The notes: generated from the sequence alone by a model not told the origin. 37,921 nucleotides of DNA from Tagaea sp. CACIAM 22H2 (GCA_014444615.1 PVXE01000040.1:1-37921), one strand, 5' to 3'. Shown: positions 1-8,072, numbered from the stretch's first letter. Numbers and translations are program-made.

Positions 1-132
1 GGCCATCGGGCGGCACCATTCCTCCTGCACCGAGCAATAAAGCGTCAGCGAGCCTTGGGCTTGGGCGGCACCGGCGAATAGCGGAATGGCGGCGACAATG
101 GCCGCAGAGGCGGCGTAACGAAGGGCGTTCAT
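1..132 (-). CDS. Exported ABC-type substrate-binding protein, N-terminal fragment (cut by window edge)
   Basis: Forty-four codons are visible, reading leftward off the window. The N-terminus has MNALRYAAS, then a hydrophobic Ala-rich stretch ending in AGAAQAQG, a typical Sec signal peptide of about 25 residues. The mature start, SLTLYCSVQEEWCRPMA, resembles the first beta strand of family 1 extracellular solute-binding proteins of the ferric-iron/spermidine-like group (LTLYCSVQEEWC type). A GGGAG ribosome site lies about 7 bases before the ATG. The start is supported by this site and by the signal peptide. The ligand cannot be told from this fragment. A binding protein is likely; iron is only a guess. 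Confidence 0.72.
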   Translation of the reverse strand, partial: MNALRYAASAAIVAAIPLFAGAAQAQGSLTLYCSVQEEWCRPMA

Positions 133-232
133 ATCTTTCTCCCTGAAGGATACGGGGCGGATCCCCGATATCGCGACTTATGGTTACGATTTGATGACAT
201 TCCGGGCTTCCGCGCAAGTGCGCGGGGGCAGC

Positions 233-260
233 GGCATACATCCGGCGTATCGCGTCGCAA
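233..260 (-). promoter_or_regulatory. Possible sigma-70 type promoter for the binding-protein gene
   Basis: On the minus strand, TTGCGA (260-255) and TATGCC (238-233) are 16 bases apart, about 100 bases upstream of the ATG at 132. Match to consensus is moderate, so this is a suggestion only. Confidence 0.28.
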
Positions 261-414
261 AATGCGGCGGCGACGGCCTGCCCGATGTCCGAAAATAGCG
301 CTCGAGTATTCTTTACGCGCCTGAAGATTCTCTTAACCGGGGCATGCGTTTAATGGGGGGCCTGGAACCGCCCTCCGATCCCCGGACGGCGCATCCGGAC
401 CGGCCGGATTTCGC

Positions 415-420
415 TATAAT
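415..420 (+). promoter_or_regulatory. Consensus -10 box (TATAAT) upstream of cheZ
   Basis: A perfect TATAAT stands 36 bases before the cheZ ATG. No recognisable -35 box occurs at 16-18 bases spacing, and there is no TG extension. An exact TATAAT in such G+C-rich DNA is notable but could still be chance. Confidence 0.35.
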
Positions 421-456
421 CCGGGCCGCACCGAACCTCATGCCGGGCGACCAGCC

Positions 457-1356
457 ATGCCGAAGAACGACCTGTCCGAAGACGATTACTTCGCGATCGA
501 AGACGCGCTGCAGAATAGCGCGCGCGGCCGCGCCTTTTTGCGCATGCGCGATCAGCGCCAGCGTCTGGTCGCGATCGACGAGGCGCGGCGAATCGCCTCG
601 TCGCTGCGCGAATGGACCTTGCGCCAATTCGAAATCCAGAAGGAAGCGACCAGCCTGGAAGTGCTGCGCGCCGAGCTGCAAAGCATGGCCGCCCATATCC
701 AGACCGCGAAGCAGGAAATCGCGGCGCTTCACGAGAAGGACCATAAGGTCGAGTCCTCGGCCAACCGGATCGTCACGGCGACCAGCGAGCTCGATCAAAT
801 CGTCCAAGCGACCGAGCGCGCGACGTCGGACATCCTCAACGCCGCCGAGCGTGTGATGGAAATCGCGGGCACGCTTCCCGCCGAACTCGCCGAGCAAGGC
901 CAGATCCTGACCGACCAGGCGACCGAAATTTTCACCGCCTGCTCGTTCCAGGACATCACCGGCCAGCGCATTTCCAAGGTCGTCAACACGCTGCGCTATA
1001 TCGACCAGCGCGTCGCCGCGATGGTCGAAATCTGGGGCGCGGACGCGCTCACGAGCGTCAAGCCCGCCGCCGCCCCGGCCGCCGACGGCCGTGCCGACAG
1101 CCACCTGCTGAACGGCCCGTCGATGCCCGGCCAAGGCCGGACCCAGGACGAAATCGACGCGCTGCTGAACGGCGTCATGGCCGATGCGCCCGCCGCAGCG
1201 CCCGCACCCGCCCCCGAACCGGTCGCCGCACCGGCCGCCGCCGCCCCGGCGCCGGCCCCGAAAGCTCCCGCCCCGGCTGTGAAAGCCGCCGAGCCCGAGC
1301 CCGCAACCGCCGGCGCCACTTCGTCCCAGGCCGATATCGACAAATTGTTCGGATAA
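457..1356 (+). CDS. cheZ: CheZ-like chemotaxis phosphatase with two FliM-type CheY-binding peptides
   Basis: 299 residues. CheZ removes the phosphate from phospho-CheY and so ends the chemotactic signal. A long alpha-helical region (about 10-195) holds the signature FQDITGQ at 164-170; in E. coli CheZ the matching Asp143 and Gln147 are the catalytic residues, here D166 and Q170. Residues 203-288 are a flexible Pro/Ala linker. Two short motifs, TQDEIDALLNG (229-239) and SQADIDKLFG (290-299, the exact C-terminus), resemble the N-terminal CheY-binding peptide of the switch protein FliM and the C-terminal CheY-binding tail of CheZ. The gene precedes an unknown gene by 82 bases and converges with cheA-cheW. 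No clear ribosome site precedes the ATG. The family is well supported; the peptide role is inferred. Confidence 0.88.
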   Translation: MPKNDLSEDDYFAIEDALQNSARGRAFLRMRDQRQRLVAIDEARRIASSLREWTLRQFEIQKEATSLEVLRAELQSMAAHIQTAKQEIAALHEKDHKVESSANRIVTATSELDQIVQATERATSDILNAAERVMEIAGTLPAELAEQGQILTDQATEIFTACSFQDITGQRISKVVNTLRYIDQRVAAMVEIWGADALTSVKPAAAPAADGRADSHLLNGPSMPGQGRTQDEIDALLNGVMADAPAAAPAPAPEPVAAPAAAAPAPAPKAPAPAVKAAEPEPATAGATSSQADIDKLFG

Positions 1357-1438
1357 CAGCGCCATCCGCTCCGAGGCGCTACTAGGTGCGGTCAAGTGTC
1401 TGTAGAAACTTGGCCGCCGGACCGTTAAACGTTCTTAT

Positions 1439-2557
1439 ATGACACCGTCTGAACCCGCACATCCCAGCGCCGCCGAAGCGCCCAAAGCGCCCGCCGCGGG
1501 CGCTTCGACGCCGGCCGATCCGGGCGCCGCCGCCGGCGGCGAGGAGGAGTTCGACGCCGAGAGTCAGGACGCGCTCCACGTATTGCCGCTGCGCATGATT
1601 CCGCTGGAAACGCCGGGTCTGCGCCGCTTGCGGCTGATCAAGAATGTCCGCCTCGATACGGTGATCGAGCTTTACAAGGACCAGAGTCACAAATCGGCGC
1701 AGGTCCCGCTCGAGACGCTGCATTCGGTCTTCCAGAGCTACGGCGAGCAGCTGCGCAAGGACATGCCGGTGCTGCAGAACCTGGCGACGGTCCCGTCCTT
1801 CGACGTGTACACGCTGCGCTTGGCGATGCGCCAATTGAAGATCCCGGTCGACGAAAAGAAGGATCTTCAGCTTTCCGAAGGCAAGCGCCGCGAATTGACG
1901 TCGCATATGAAGGCGTTCACCCACCCGCTGATCCAGCAGATCTACGGCGGCACCGAGATCGAGGTGAACGACGTTTCCGACATTTTGCGCCTGATCGCCA
2001 ACCCGAACCGGGAAGAGGCGTTGAAGAATCTGCGCGCGATGTCGCAGAAGCTGAACGTGCCGTTGACCGAGATTCCGCGCTTCCTCGAAGATTACGGCGA
2101 CACGTATCTCTCGCTCGCCTATTTCAAATCCTGCCTCGACACGGTCGTGCCGCAGGTCCAAGGCTTCCTCGATTGGATCAAGCCGCTCGAGGAAAACCAG
2201 ATGATCAAGCACGACCGCCTGTCGAAGCAGATGCTCGACAAGGTGAAGGATTCGCTGTCGGGCGTGATCATCTCGCTGACCGGCCGCTTCGAATCCTTCA
2301 ATCGCAAAAGCGCCGATTTCTGGAAGGACATCAACGCCAATTCCTTCGCGCAAATGAAGGACTTGGTGTTCTCCAATCACCGCTCGATGGGCGGCGTGTT
2401 GTGCGGCCTTGCGGTCAAAATGCAGCTGTGGCGCGAACGCTTCCCGACCGCCGGCGGCGGGCCCAACAAGCGCCTGGAATTCGTGCGCTCCGAAATCGTG
2501 CCCGGCATGCAGCTGATCGACGAGCTGGAAGCCGCCGCGCGGAAAATGAATATCTGA
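1439..2557 (+). CDS. Conserved protein of unknown function next to cheZ
   Basis: 372 residues. I do not recognise a named domain. The first 45 residues are an Ala/Pro-rich, probably disordered tail, then a charged, mostly helical body begins near LRMIPLETPGLRRLRLIKN (51-69). No signal peptide or membrane segment is seen, so it is probably cytosolic. It lies 82 bases behind cheZ in the same direction and ends 9 bases from the convergent PAS-like gene, so a link to chemotaxis is suggested by position only. The start has no clear ribosome site; an in-frame ATG at codon 53 is the next option, but composition supports coding upstream of it. A scaffold or regulator of the chemotaxis array is conceivable but not shown. 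Confidence 0.75.
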   Translation: MTPSEPAHPSAAEAPKAPAAGASTPADPGAAAGGEEEFDAESQDALHVLPLRMIPLETPGLRRLRLIKNVRLDTVIELYKDQSHKSAQVPLETLHSVFQSYGEQLRKDMPVLQNLATVPSFDVYTLRLAMRQLKIPVDEKKDLQLSEGKRRELTSHMKAFTHPLIQQIYGGTEIEVNDVSDILRLIANPNREEALKNLRAMSQKLNVPLTEIPRFLEDYGDTYLSLAYFKSCLDTVVPQVQGFLDWIKPLEENQMIKHDRLSKQMLDKVKDSLSGVIISLTGRFESFNRKSADFWKDINANSFAQMKDLVFSNHRSMGGVLCGLAVKMQLWRERFPTAGGGPNKRLEFVRSEIVPGMQLIDELEAAARKMNI

Positions 2558-2566
2558 AAACGCGCG

Positions 2567-3259
2567 CTAGATCGCGCGGGCGAGGCAGATCATCGCGGCC
2601 GAGCGGCGGCGGAACGCAACGCGCTTGGCCGACACCATCACCGGCGTCACCAGACCTTCGAGCGTTTTGAGCGCCGTCGGGAACGGGGCGGACGGCACCA
2701 AGGGCCCCGTCGCCGCCATCAGTGTGGCGAACGTGCCCGGCAACGCGAAATGGGTGCCGAGCGCCGTGCCCGTCAGATCGAAATCCGAACCTGCCATCAA
2801 TTGGCGGAAGGATTCGTTCATCCACAGAATCTCGCCCGGCGTTTCGCCGTCGGCAGCACAGATCGACAGCGCGATCGGCAGCCCGTCGAGCGCTTCGGCG
2901 ACCTGCGCTTCGATCGCGTCGGCCACCGCATCGTTGGCGAACGGAATGCTCAGCAGGAAGGTGGTGGGACCCGTTCGCACCGCGCGCAGAATGCCCACGA
3001 CATCGCGCCCGAACAGCCAATCGCCTTCGCAGGCGATGGCGGCCGTGGCCCCCAGGGCAAGCGGATTCAATGCGGCGGCGAATTTGGCGCGGGCGATCTC
3101 GTCGTCGCCCAATCCGCCGCCCGTGGCGCCAAGCGCCTCGGGAAACTCGGCATGGAACAGCGCGTCGGCCCATACTAGGCGCGCCTTGCCGGCGTCGCCG
3201 CCCGGCAACTCGACGATCGCGATGCCGCCGTTGGTCTCGAAACTCTCGCCGCTGGACAT
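2567..3259 (-). CDS. Possible tandem PAS-fold protein at the end of the cheA-cheW operon
   Basis: 230 residues from the ATG at 3259, chosen because GGAG lies 7 bases upstream; a TTG at 3310 would overlap the cheW stop but has no such support. Two segments look like PAS folds: residues about 9-100 (start GIAIVELPG, with LVWADALFH) and about 110-225 (LPIALSICAADG, then ILWMNESFRQLM, and a final strand VAFRRRSAAMICLARAI). PAS domains sense small ligands, redox state or light, or serve as dimer interfaces. No output domain follows, so it may act as a small sensor or adaptor. It follows cheW by 47 bases on the same strand, which suggests an input to the CheA complex. The PAS assignment is by eye and uncertain. 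Confidence 0.6.
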   Translation of the reverse strand: MSSGESFETNGGIAIVELPGGDAGKARLVWADALFHAEFPEALGATGGGLGDDEIARAKFAAALNPLALGATAAIACEGDWLFGRDVVGILRAVRTGPTTFLLSIPFANDAVADAIEAQVAEALDGLPIALSICAADGETPGEILWMNESFRQLMAGSDFDLTGTALGTHFALPGTFATLMAATGPLVPSAPFPTALKTLEGLVTPVMVSAKRVAFRRRSAAMICLARAI

Positions 3260-3306
3260 TCCCGTTCTCCCCGTGCCGGAAGAATAGGCACCGAGCCCGG
3301 CGTTGC

Positions 3307-3813
3307 TCAAGCCGCTTCCGCGCCGCGCTTGACCTTAAGGTCCAGAAGTCGCGCCACTTCCAGCACGACCAGCAGCTTGCCTTTGAGGCGGTAGATGCCC
3401 GCCGACACGTCGCGCCAGCGCGGGTCGAGCGTGGCGGGATTGCGTTCGTAGGAATCCGCCGCGAGCGAGAGCACCTCGCCGACGTTGTCGACCATCAGGG
3501 CGTAAAGCTCGCCCTTGAAATCGACGACGACGTTCATGCCCGGCGTATTGGCGTCGCGCTTGGGCAGCCCCAAGCGGCGGCGGACGTCGATCGCGGTCAC
3601 GATACGGCCGCGCAAATTCAACGCGCCCGCCACCTCCGGCGGCGCAAGGGGAACGCGCGTGATGCGCTGGGGTCCGAGCACATCCTGCACGGTCAGCACG
3701 GGAATGCCGAACAGCTGGTCGGCGACCGTCATGGTGACGAAGTCGCTCGCGGCCGCGGCGACGGCGGGATCGGCGACGCCCTGCTTGTTCGCGACGGCGG
3801 GAAGATTGGACAT
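3307..3813 (-). CDS. cheW: CheW chemotaxis coupling protein
   Basis: 168 residues. CheW links chemoreceptors to the kinase CheA. After a 23-residue variable N-terminus, the CheW double SH3-like fold runs to the end: FVTMTVADQLFGIPVLTVQD, the central NLRGRIVTAIDVRRRLGLP (family hallmark NLRGxxxxxxD near 67-85), then MVDNVGEVLSL. It starts 17 bases after the cheA stop, with AAGGG as ribosome site, and so is translated from the same message. It is a little longer than the roughly 150-165 usual for the family because of the Ala-rich head. No receptor is present in the window, so its partners must be coded elsewhere. Confidence 0.96.
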   Translation of the reverse strand: MSNLPAVANKQGVADPAVAAAASDFVTMTVADQLFGIPVLTVQDVLGPQRITRVPLAPPEVAGALNLRGRIVTAIDVRRRLGLPKRDANTPGMNVVVDFKGELYALMVDNVGEVLSLAADSYERNPATLDPRWRDVSAGIYRLKGKLLVVLEVARLLDLKVKRGAEAA

Positions 3814-3830
3814 GGTTTTCTACCCTTCGC

Positions 3831-6530
3831 TTACTCGGCCGCCGAACGGCCGCCCAGCTCCGACAGCGAGGCGAGCAGGCCTTCGCGGTCCAGCTTGGGG
3901 ATGAAATCGGTGAAGCCCACGCGGCGCGCACGGTCGATATCGGCCGGGTGCGTGTGCGAGGACAACGCCAGGATCGGCGTCTCGCGGAACTTCTCCGAAC
4001 GGCGCAGCGTTTCGGCGAAATCGAAGCCGGACATGCCGGGCATTTCGATGTCCGAGACGATGACGTCGAACTCGCGGCCGCTTTCGCACAGCGTCAACGC
4101 TTGGGCGGCCGTATCGGCCGTCGTCACGTCATAGCCGGCGACCTGGAGGATCGGCTGGAGCAGATTGCGGAAGAACGGGCTGTCGTCGACCAGCAGCAGA
4201 CGGCGGGCCGTGTCCGCCCCGCCGAAAGGCTGATCGGCCTTGCCGAACCAGTCGCCGAAGGCCTGCGCCAGATAATGCGCGGTGTCGATCACGTCCGTCG
4301 CCTTGCCCGAAATGATCGCCGAACCGACCATGCCCGGACGCGCGTTGTTCATCTCGATCGACAGGCGTTCCTCGACGATATCGACGATTTCGTCGACCAG
4401 CAGGCCCATGTTGCGGTTGCGGTCGGCGAAGACCAGGATCGGCTGACGGCCTTCCGAGCGGATGCCGTAGCTCGGGTCGATCGTCACCAGCGGCATCAAT
4501 TTGCCGCGATATTGAAGCACGGGCTTGCCGTCCGAGTATTCGATCTGCGCGGCGTCGGTTTCCTCCAAACGCGCGATCAGCGACAGCGGCACCGCCTTGG
4601 GCGCTTGACCGCCGGCGCGGAAGACCAGCAGCGCCACGCGTTCGCCTTCGCTGCGCGCGGCTTCGCTCGCCGTCTGTGCGGTCTGGGTCTCCGACATCGT
4701 CGCGGCCGAGGCGCCCGAGCCCGCCGCGATCCCGTTGGGATCCAGGATCATGATCACCGAACCGTCGCCCAGGATCGTGTTGCCCGAGAACATCGGCACG
4801 TCGCGCAGGATCGGCGCCACCGGCTTGACCACGATTTCCTCGGTGTCGAACACGCGGTCGACCATGATGCCGAAGGTGTAGTTGCCCACCTGAGTCACGA
4901 CGATGAAGCTCTTGTCGTCCTCCATGCCGCGCGTTTCGCCCAGGCGCAGCGTGTCGTGCAGCGACACCAGCGGCAGCAGGCGGTTGCGCAAGCGCAGGAA
5001 CGGCGCCTCGTTGACACGCTCGACCGTCGTTTCGGAATTGCCGTGCGCGCGCACGAGTTCGAGCACGCTGATCTGCGGGATCGCGAAACGCTCGCCCGAG
5101 CATTCGACGATCAGCGCCGACACGATGGCGAGGGTCAGCGGGATCTTGATGACGAAGGCCGTACCCTTGCCGCGCTGGAACTTCAGCTCGACCGTACCGC
5201 CGATCTTCTCGATGTTCGTGCGCACGACGTCCATGCCCACGCCGCGGCCCGAGACCGAGGTGACCTGGGCGGCCGTCGAGAAGCCGGCGGCGAAGATGAA
5301 CTGCGCGGCCTGCTGATCGGGCATGGCCGCGACTTCCGCCTCGGTCGCCACGCCGTTCTGCACGGCCTTCTGCTTGATGCGGTCGATGTTGAGGCCGCGG
5401 CCGTCGTCCTTGATTTCGATGATGATGTGGCCGCCTTCGTGGAAGGCGTTCAGGATCACCTTGCCCGTTTCGGGCTTGCCGGCCGCGCGGCGCTCGTCCG
5501 GCGGCTCCAGCCCGTGATCGGCGCAGTTGCGCACGAGATGGGTCAGCGGATCCTTGATGAGTTCCAGGACCTGCCGGTCAAGCTCGGTTTCCTGACCGTG
5601 CATCAGCAGGTCGATCTTCTTGCCGAGTTCGTGGCTAAGATCGCGGATCAAACGCGGCAGCTTCGACCACGCGTTGCCGATCGGCTGCATGCGCGTCTTC
5701 ATGACGCCTTCCTGCAATTCCGACGTGACGTGGTTGAGGCGCTGCAAGGGCGCGGCGAACTCGCTGTCCTTCTGCGAACGCAGAATCTGCAGCAGCTGGT
5801 TGCGCGTCAGCACGAGTTCGGAAACCATCGTCATCAGGTTTTCGAGCACGTCGACATTGACGCGGATCGACGAAGCGGCGACGGCCGATTCGCCGGCGGC
5901 GGCTTCGGCCTTGACCGCGGGCGGCTTCGCGGCGGCGGGGGCCGGCGGCTTCGCGGCGGCAGGCGCGGGAACGGGGGCCGGGGGCGGCGCGGGCGGCGCC
6001 GCATTTTGGCTGGCGATGGCGTCGGCCACGGCGGCGGTTTTATGCGCGGGCACCGGCACGAAACCGTGCTCGTCGGGCTCCGGTTCCGCGGGCGTGGCGG
6101 CAAGGGCTTGCAACGGCACGGCCGCGGCGGGCGCGGCCGGCGCCCCGGCGCCCTTGCCGGCGGCGAAATCGTTCAGGCGTTGGATCAGATCGCTATCCTC
6201 GCCCTCGGGCTCGGCTTCGGTCTGCTCGAGAACGGAGAGAAGGCTCTTGATGCGGTCGATCGATTCCAAAATCAGCGAGACCGTCGTCGTGTCGGCGACC
6301 AGTTCCTTGTCGCGGATCTTGTCGAGCAGGTTCTCGCCGGCATGCGCGACCTTTTCGAGGCGCGGCAAGCCCAAAAAGCCGCACGTGCCCTTGATCGTGT
6401 GCATCATGCGGAAAATGCTCGACACCAGCCCCGGATCGTTCGGGTTCTGCTCGAGCTTGACGAGCTCGGTATCCAGCATGCCGAGACTTTCACTGGTCTC
6501 GGTCAAGAAGTCCCGCAGCAGATCGTCCAT
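3831..6530 (-). CDS. cheA: Hybrid chemotaxis histidine kinase CheA with extra CheW-like domain and C-terminal receiver
   Basis: 899 residues from the ATG at 6530, preceded by GGAG at 7 bases; a frame extension to 6560 adds only an Arg/Pro-rich head. Domains in order: Hpt (1-105, phospho-acceptor His44 in MMHTIKG); a long Ala/Pro linker (125-220) with no clear CheY-binding P2 domain; dimerisation helices (222-290); ATPase with N box (HLVRNCADHG, 331-340), G1 DDGRGL (375-380) and G2 GRGVGM (428-433); a first CheW-like regulatory domain (about 465-600); a second CheW-like domain (about 628-760); a receiver (777-890) with D782/D783, phospho-acceptor D827, S857 and K879. Such CheA-CheY hybrids often use the receiver as a phosphate sink. 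It is first in a cheA-cheW-PAS operon. Confidence 0.96.
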   Translation of the reverse strand: MDDLLRDFLTETSESLGMLDTELVKLEQNPNDPGLVSSIFRMMHTIKGTCGFLGLPRLEKVAHAGENLLDKIRDKELVADTTTVSLILESIDRIKSLLSVLEQTEAEPEGEDSDLIQRLNDFAAGKGAGAPAAPAAAVPLQALAATPAEPEPDEHGFVPVPAHKTAAVADAIASQNAAPPAPPPAPVPAPAAAKPPAPAAAKPPAVKAEAAAGESAVAASSIRVNVDVLENLMTMVSELVLTRNQLLQILRSQKDSEFAAPLQRLNHVTSELQEGVMKTRMQPIGNAWSKLPRLIRDLSHELGKKIDLLMHGQETELDRQVLELIKDPLTHLVRNCADHGLEPPDERRAAGKPETGKVILNAFHEGGHIIIEIKDDGRGLNIDRIKQKAVQNGVATEAEVAAMPDQQAAQFIFAAGFSTAAQVTSVSGRGVGMDVVRTNIEKIGGTVELKFQRGKGTAFVIKIPLTLAIVSALIVECSGERFAIPQISVLELVRAHGNSETTVERVNEAPFLRLRNRLLPLVSLHDTLRLGETRGMEDDKSFIVVTQVGNYTFGIMVDRVFDTEEIVVKPVAPILRDVPMFSGNTILGDGSVIMILDPNGIAAGSGASAATMSETQTAQTASEAARSEGERVALLVFRAGGQAPKAVPLSLIARLEETDAAQIEYSDGKPVLQYRGKLMPLVTIDPSYGIRSEGRQPILVFADRNRNMGLLVDEIVDIVEERLSIEMNNARPGMVGSAIISGKATDVIDTAHYLAQAFGDWFGKADQPFGGADTARRLLLVDDSPFFRNLLQPILQVAGYDVTTADTAAQALTLCESGREFDVIVSDIEMPGMSGFDFAETLRRSEKFRETPILALSSHTHPADIDRARRVGFTDFIPKLDREGLLASLSELGGRSAAE

Positions 6531-6632
6531 TTTTCGGCTCCGTGGTCGTGGGGGCCTCAAACGGGCCCGGCCATACGCTTCAATTGCGTATTTAAAGGCG
6601 AGACGCTTACCTGGAGCTTAATGCCGGGCGTT

Positions 6633-6649
6633 TTATCGGAAAATTTCCG
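6633..6649 (-). promoter_or_regulatory. Palindrome with a sigma-28-like -10 motif upstream of cheA
   Basis: The 151-base gap between cheA and the TAXI gene holds a perfect palindrome, CGGAAA A TTTCCG (6637-6649). On the minus strand it runs into TCCGATAA (6640-6633), close to the flagellar sigma-28 -10 element GCCGATAA. No good TAAA-type -35 lies at the expected spacing. It sits about 105 bases upstream of the cheA ATG. It could be an operator, a promoter, or chance. Confidence 0.28.
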
Positions 6650-6681
6650 CCGTTACGTCTCAAACGATTGATTTCGCGACG

Positions 6682-8025
6682 TTATACGTCTTTTTCGCCG
6701 GCGACCTTTTCGCGCACGAAACGCACATGCATGCGCAACTGATACAAGGCGTCGTCGTAGGAATGCGGCAACTTCAACGATTCGACGGCCTTTTCGATGG
6801 ACAGCAACTCGGCGCGACAGGACTCAATGGCTGATTGATCGGACTCATTGATCAGGCGGATCTCGATCGTCCGCAGCCGCTTGTACCAGCGGTTTATCTT
6901 GCCGCGGATTTGCCAGCGATAGATCGGCGGCGCCAAGCGCATCAGCGGAATCATCAGCGTGATCAGCGGAATCAACATGACCAGCGTGCGCTCAATGAGC
7001 ACGGCAAGCCAGAACGGCAGATAGGCGACGAGCACGCCGGGTCCGCGCCGCACCAAACGCTCGCTATCCGCGTGCTCGGGGAAATCGAGATGGTCGAGCG
7101 ACGGGAACATGCCCGGCGGCGCGAACAACTGTCGCGGGCTATGCACCTCCTTCGCCGCCTTGAACAGCAATTGCACCAAGGCGGGATGCATATCTTCGCG
7201 CACAGCGAGTTGCGCCACCGGCGCCAGCAGCACGAGATCCTCGTTCGGCACGTCGCGCGCGAGATCGAGCGACCCGCCCGGCAGCACCACCGAAGCGAGG
7301 AACGGGAAATTGTGCTTGTAGGCTTCGTGGCGCGGGAAGCCGATCAACCGGAAGCGGCCCGTCGCCAGCATATCGGCGAGGCCTTCGGGCGGGCGGGCCG
7401 ATACGGCGAACGCCGCATCGATCCGCCGTTCGCGCAGCGCCACCAGCGCGTCGCCCATGCCCATCGCCACGGTTTGCACGTCGCTTGCGGCATCGAAGCC
7501 GTTGGCGCGCAGCAATTGCCGCGCAAGGATTTGCGTGCCGGAGCCCTCGGCGCCGATCGCGATGCGCCGGCCGCGCATGTCGGAAAGCTTGGTCACGCGC
7601 AGATCGGCGCGCACGATCAGCCAGACCGGCTCGTGAAACACGGTCGCGAGCACGGCCACGCCGGGCGACCCTTCCTCCGACCCGACGCCGCCTTGCACGA
7701 ACCCCGCATCCGCGCGGGGTGGTTCGCCCGACAGCCTGCGCAGATTTTCGAGCGCGCCGGCCGTGCGCTGAATCTCGAGGGTCACCCCGTCGCGCGCCAG
7801 GATCTGGGCGTAGCGCTCGGCGAAGGCGACATAGGATCCGCCTTCCGCCCCGGCGGCGAAGCGCAATGTGGTGGGCGGCGGCGGGGCGACGAAGCGGAAT
7901 GCGACGTAGAACCCTGCCGCGATCAGCAAGGCGATCGGCCCGTAGACCTTCGCCACCGCCGCCGCGAGCGTGCCCCAATCGCGCAGCCGCGCGCGCCACT
8001 TCCAATTCATCGCCGTCCCCGCCAT
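6682..8025 (-). CDS. Membrane-anchored TAXI-family (TRAP-type) solute-binding protein
   Basis: 447 residues. The TAXI/NMT1-like periplasmic binding fold covers about 54-320 (LRFAAGAEGGSYVAFAERYA, then RRIAIGAEGSGTQILARQLL near 153-172). A membrane segment lies at 27-46 in place of a cleaved signal, and a long hydrophobic stretch at 331-363 can cross the membrane once more. The last 80 residues are charged and helical and should face the cytoplasm. The binding domain is therefore held between two membrane anchors. No TRAP permease gene is near. An internal ATG (codon 6) after GGGGA is an equally good start. It diverges from the aminotransferase by 46 bases. It may deliver ligand to a distant permease or act as a sensor. 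Confidence 0.87.
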   Translation of the reverse strand: MAGTAMNWKWRARLRDWGTLAAAVAKVYGPIALLIAAGFYVAFRFVAPPPPTTLRFAAGAEGGSYVAFAERYAQILARDGVTLEIQRTAGALENLRRLSGEPPRADAGFVQGGVGSEEGSPGVAVLATVFHEPVWLIVRADLRVTKLSDMRGRRIAIGAEGSGTQILARQLLRANGFDAASDVQTVAMGMGDALVALRERRIDAAFAVSARPPEGLADMLATGRFRLIGFPRHEAYKHNFPFLASVVLPGGSLDLARDVPNEDLVLLAPVAQLAVREDMHPALVQLLFKAAKEVHSPRQLFAPPGMFPSLDHLDFPEHADSERLVRRGPGVLVAYLPFWLAVLIERTLVMLIPLITLMIPLMRLAPPIYRWQIRGKINRWYKRLRTIEIRLINESDQSAIESCRAELLSIEKAVESLKLPHSYDDALYQLRMHVRFVREKVAGEKDV

Positions 8026-8059
8026 TCATCGGCCATTCCTTACTTTAACGCGGCCGCGC

Positions 8060-8072
8060 TAGATTGTCCGCA
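8060..8072 (+). promoter_or_regulatory. Possible promoter giving a leaderless aminotransferase message
   Basis: TAGATT (8060-8065) stands 6 bases before the ATG at 8072, so transcription from it would begin at or beside the A of the start codon. No ribosome site is seen upstream of this ATG. The -35 region is weak. A leaderless message would explain both facts, but this is an inference. Confidence 0.3.

Larger units (their letters stand above)
133..456. other. 324-base divergent intergenic region
   Basis: This gap lies between the leftward binding-protein gene and rightward cheZ. No convincing coding frame occupies it; a frame opening at 344 in another phase runs inside cheZ and is Arg/Ser/Pro-rich, as expected of a shadow. 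It holds possible promoters for both flanking genes, listed separately, and a small hairpin (CGCGCA AG TGCGCG) near 211-224. No sigma-54 or obvious flagellar-class promoter was found. Confidence 0.6.

Noticed and set aside
344..856. Open frame starting before cheZ
   Set aside because: Arg/Ser/Pro-rich in another phase; the overlapping CheZ frame has the catalytic FQDITGQ motif.
3260..3310. TTG start that would extend the PAS-like gene into the cheW stop
   Set aside because: The ATG at 3259 has a good ribosome site; the extra residues (Ser/Gly-rich) add nothing to the fold.
3948..6671. A 907-codon open frame on the plus strand, antisense to cheA
   Set aside because: It is the codon-phase mirror of a high-G+C gene: rich in Arg, His, Asp and Gln with no domain pattern, while the minus strand encodes a complete CheA with all motifs.
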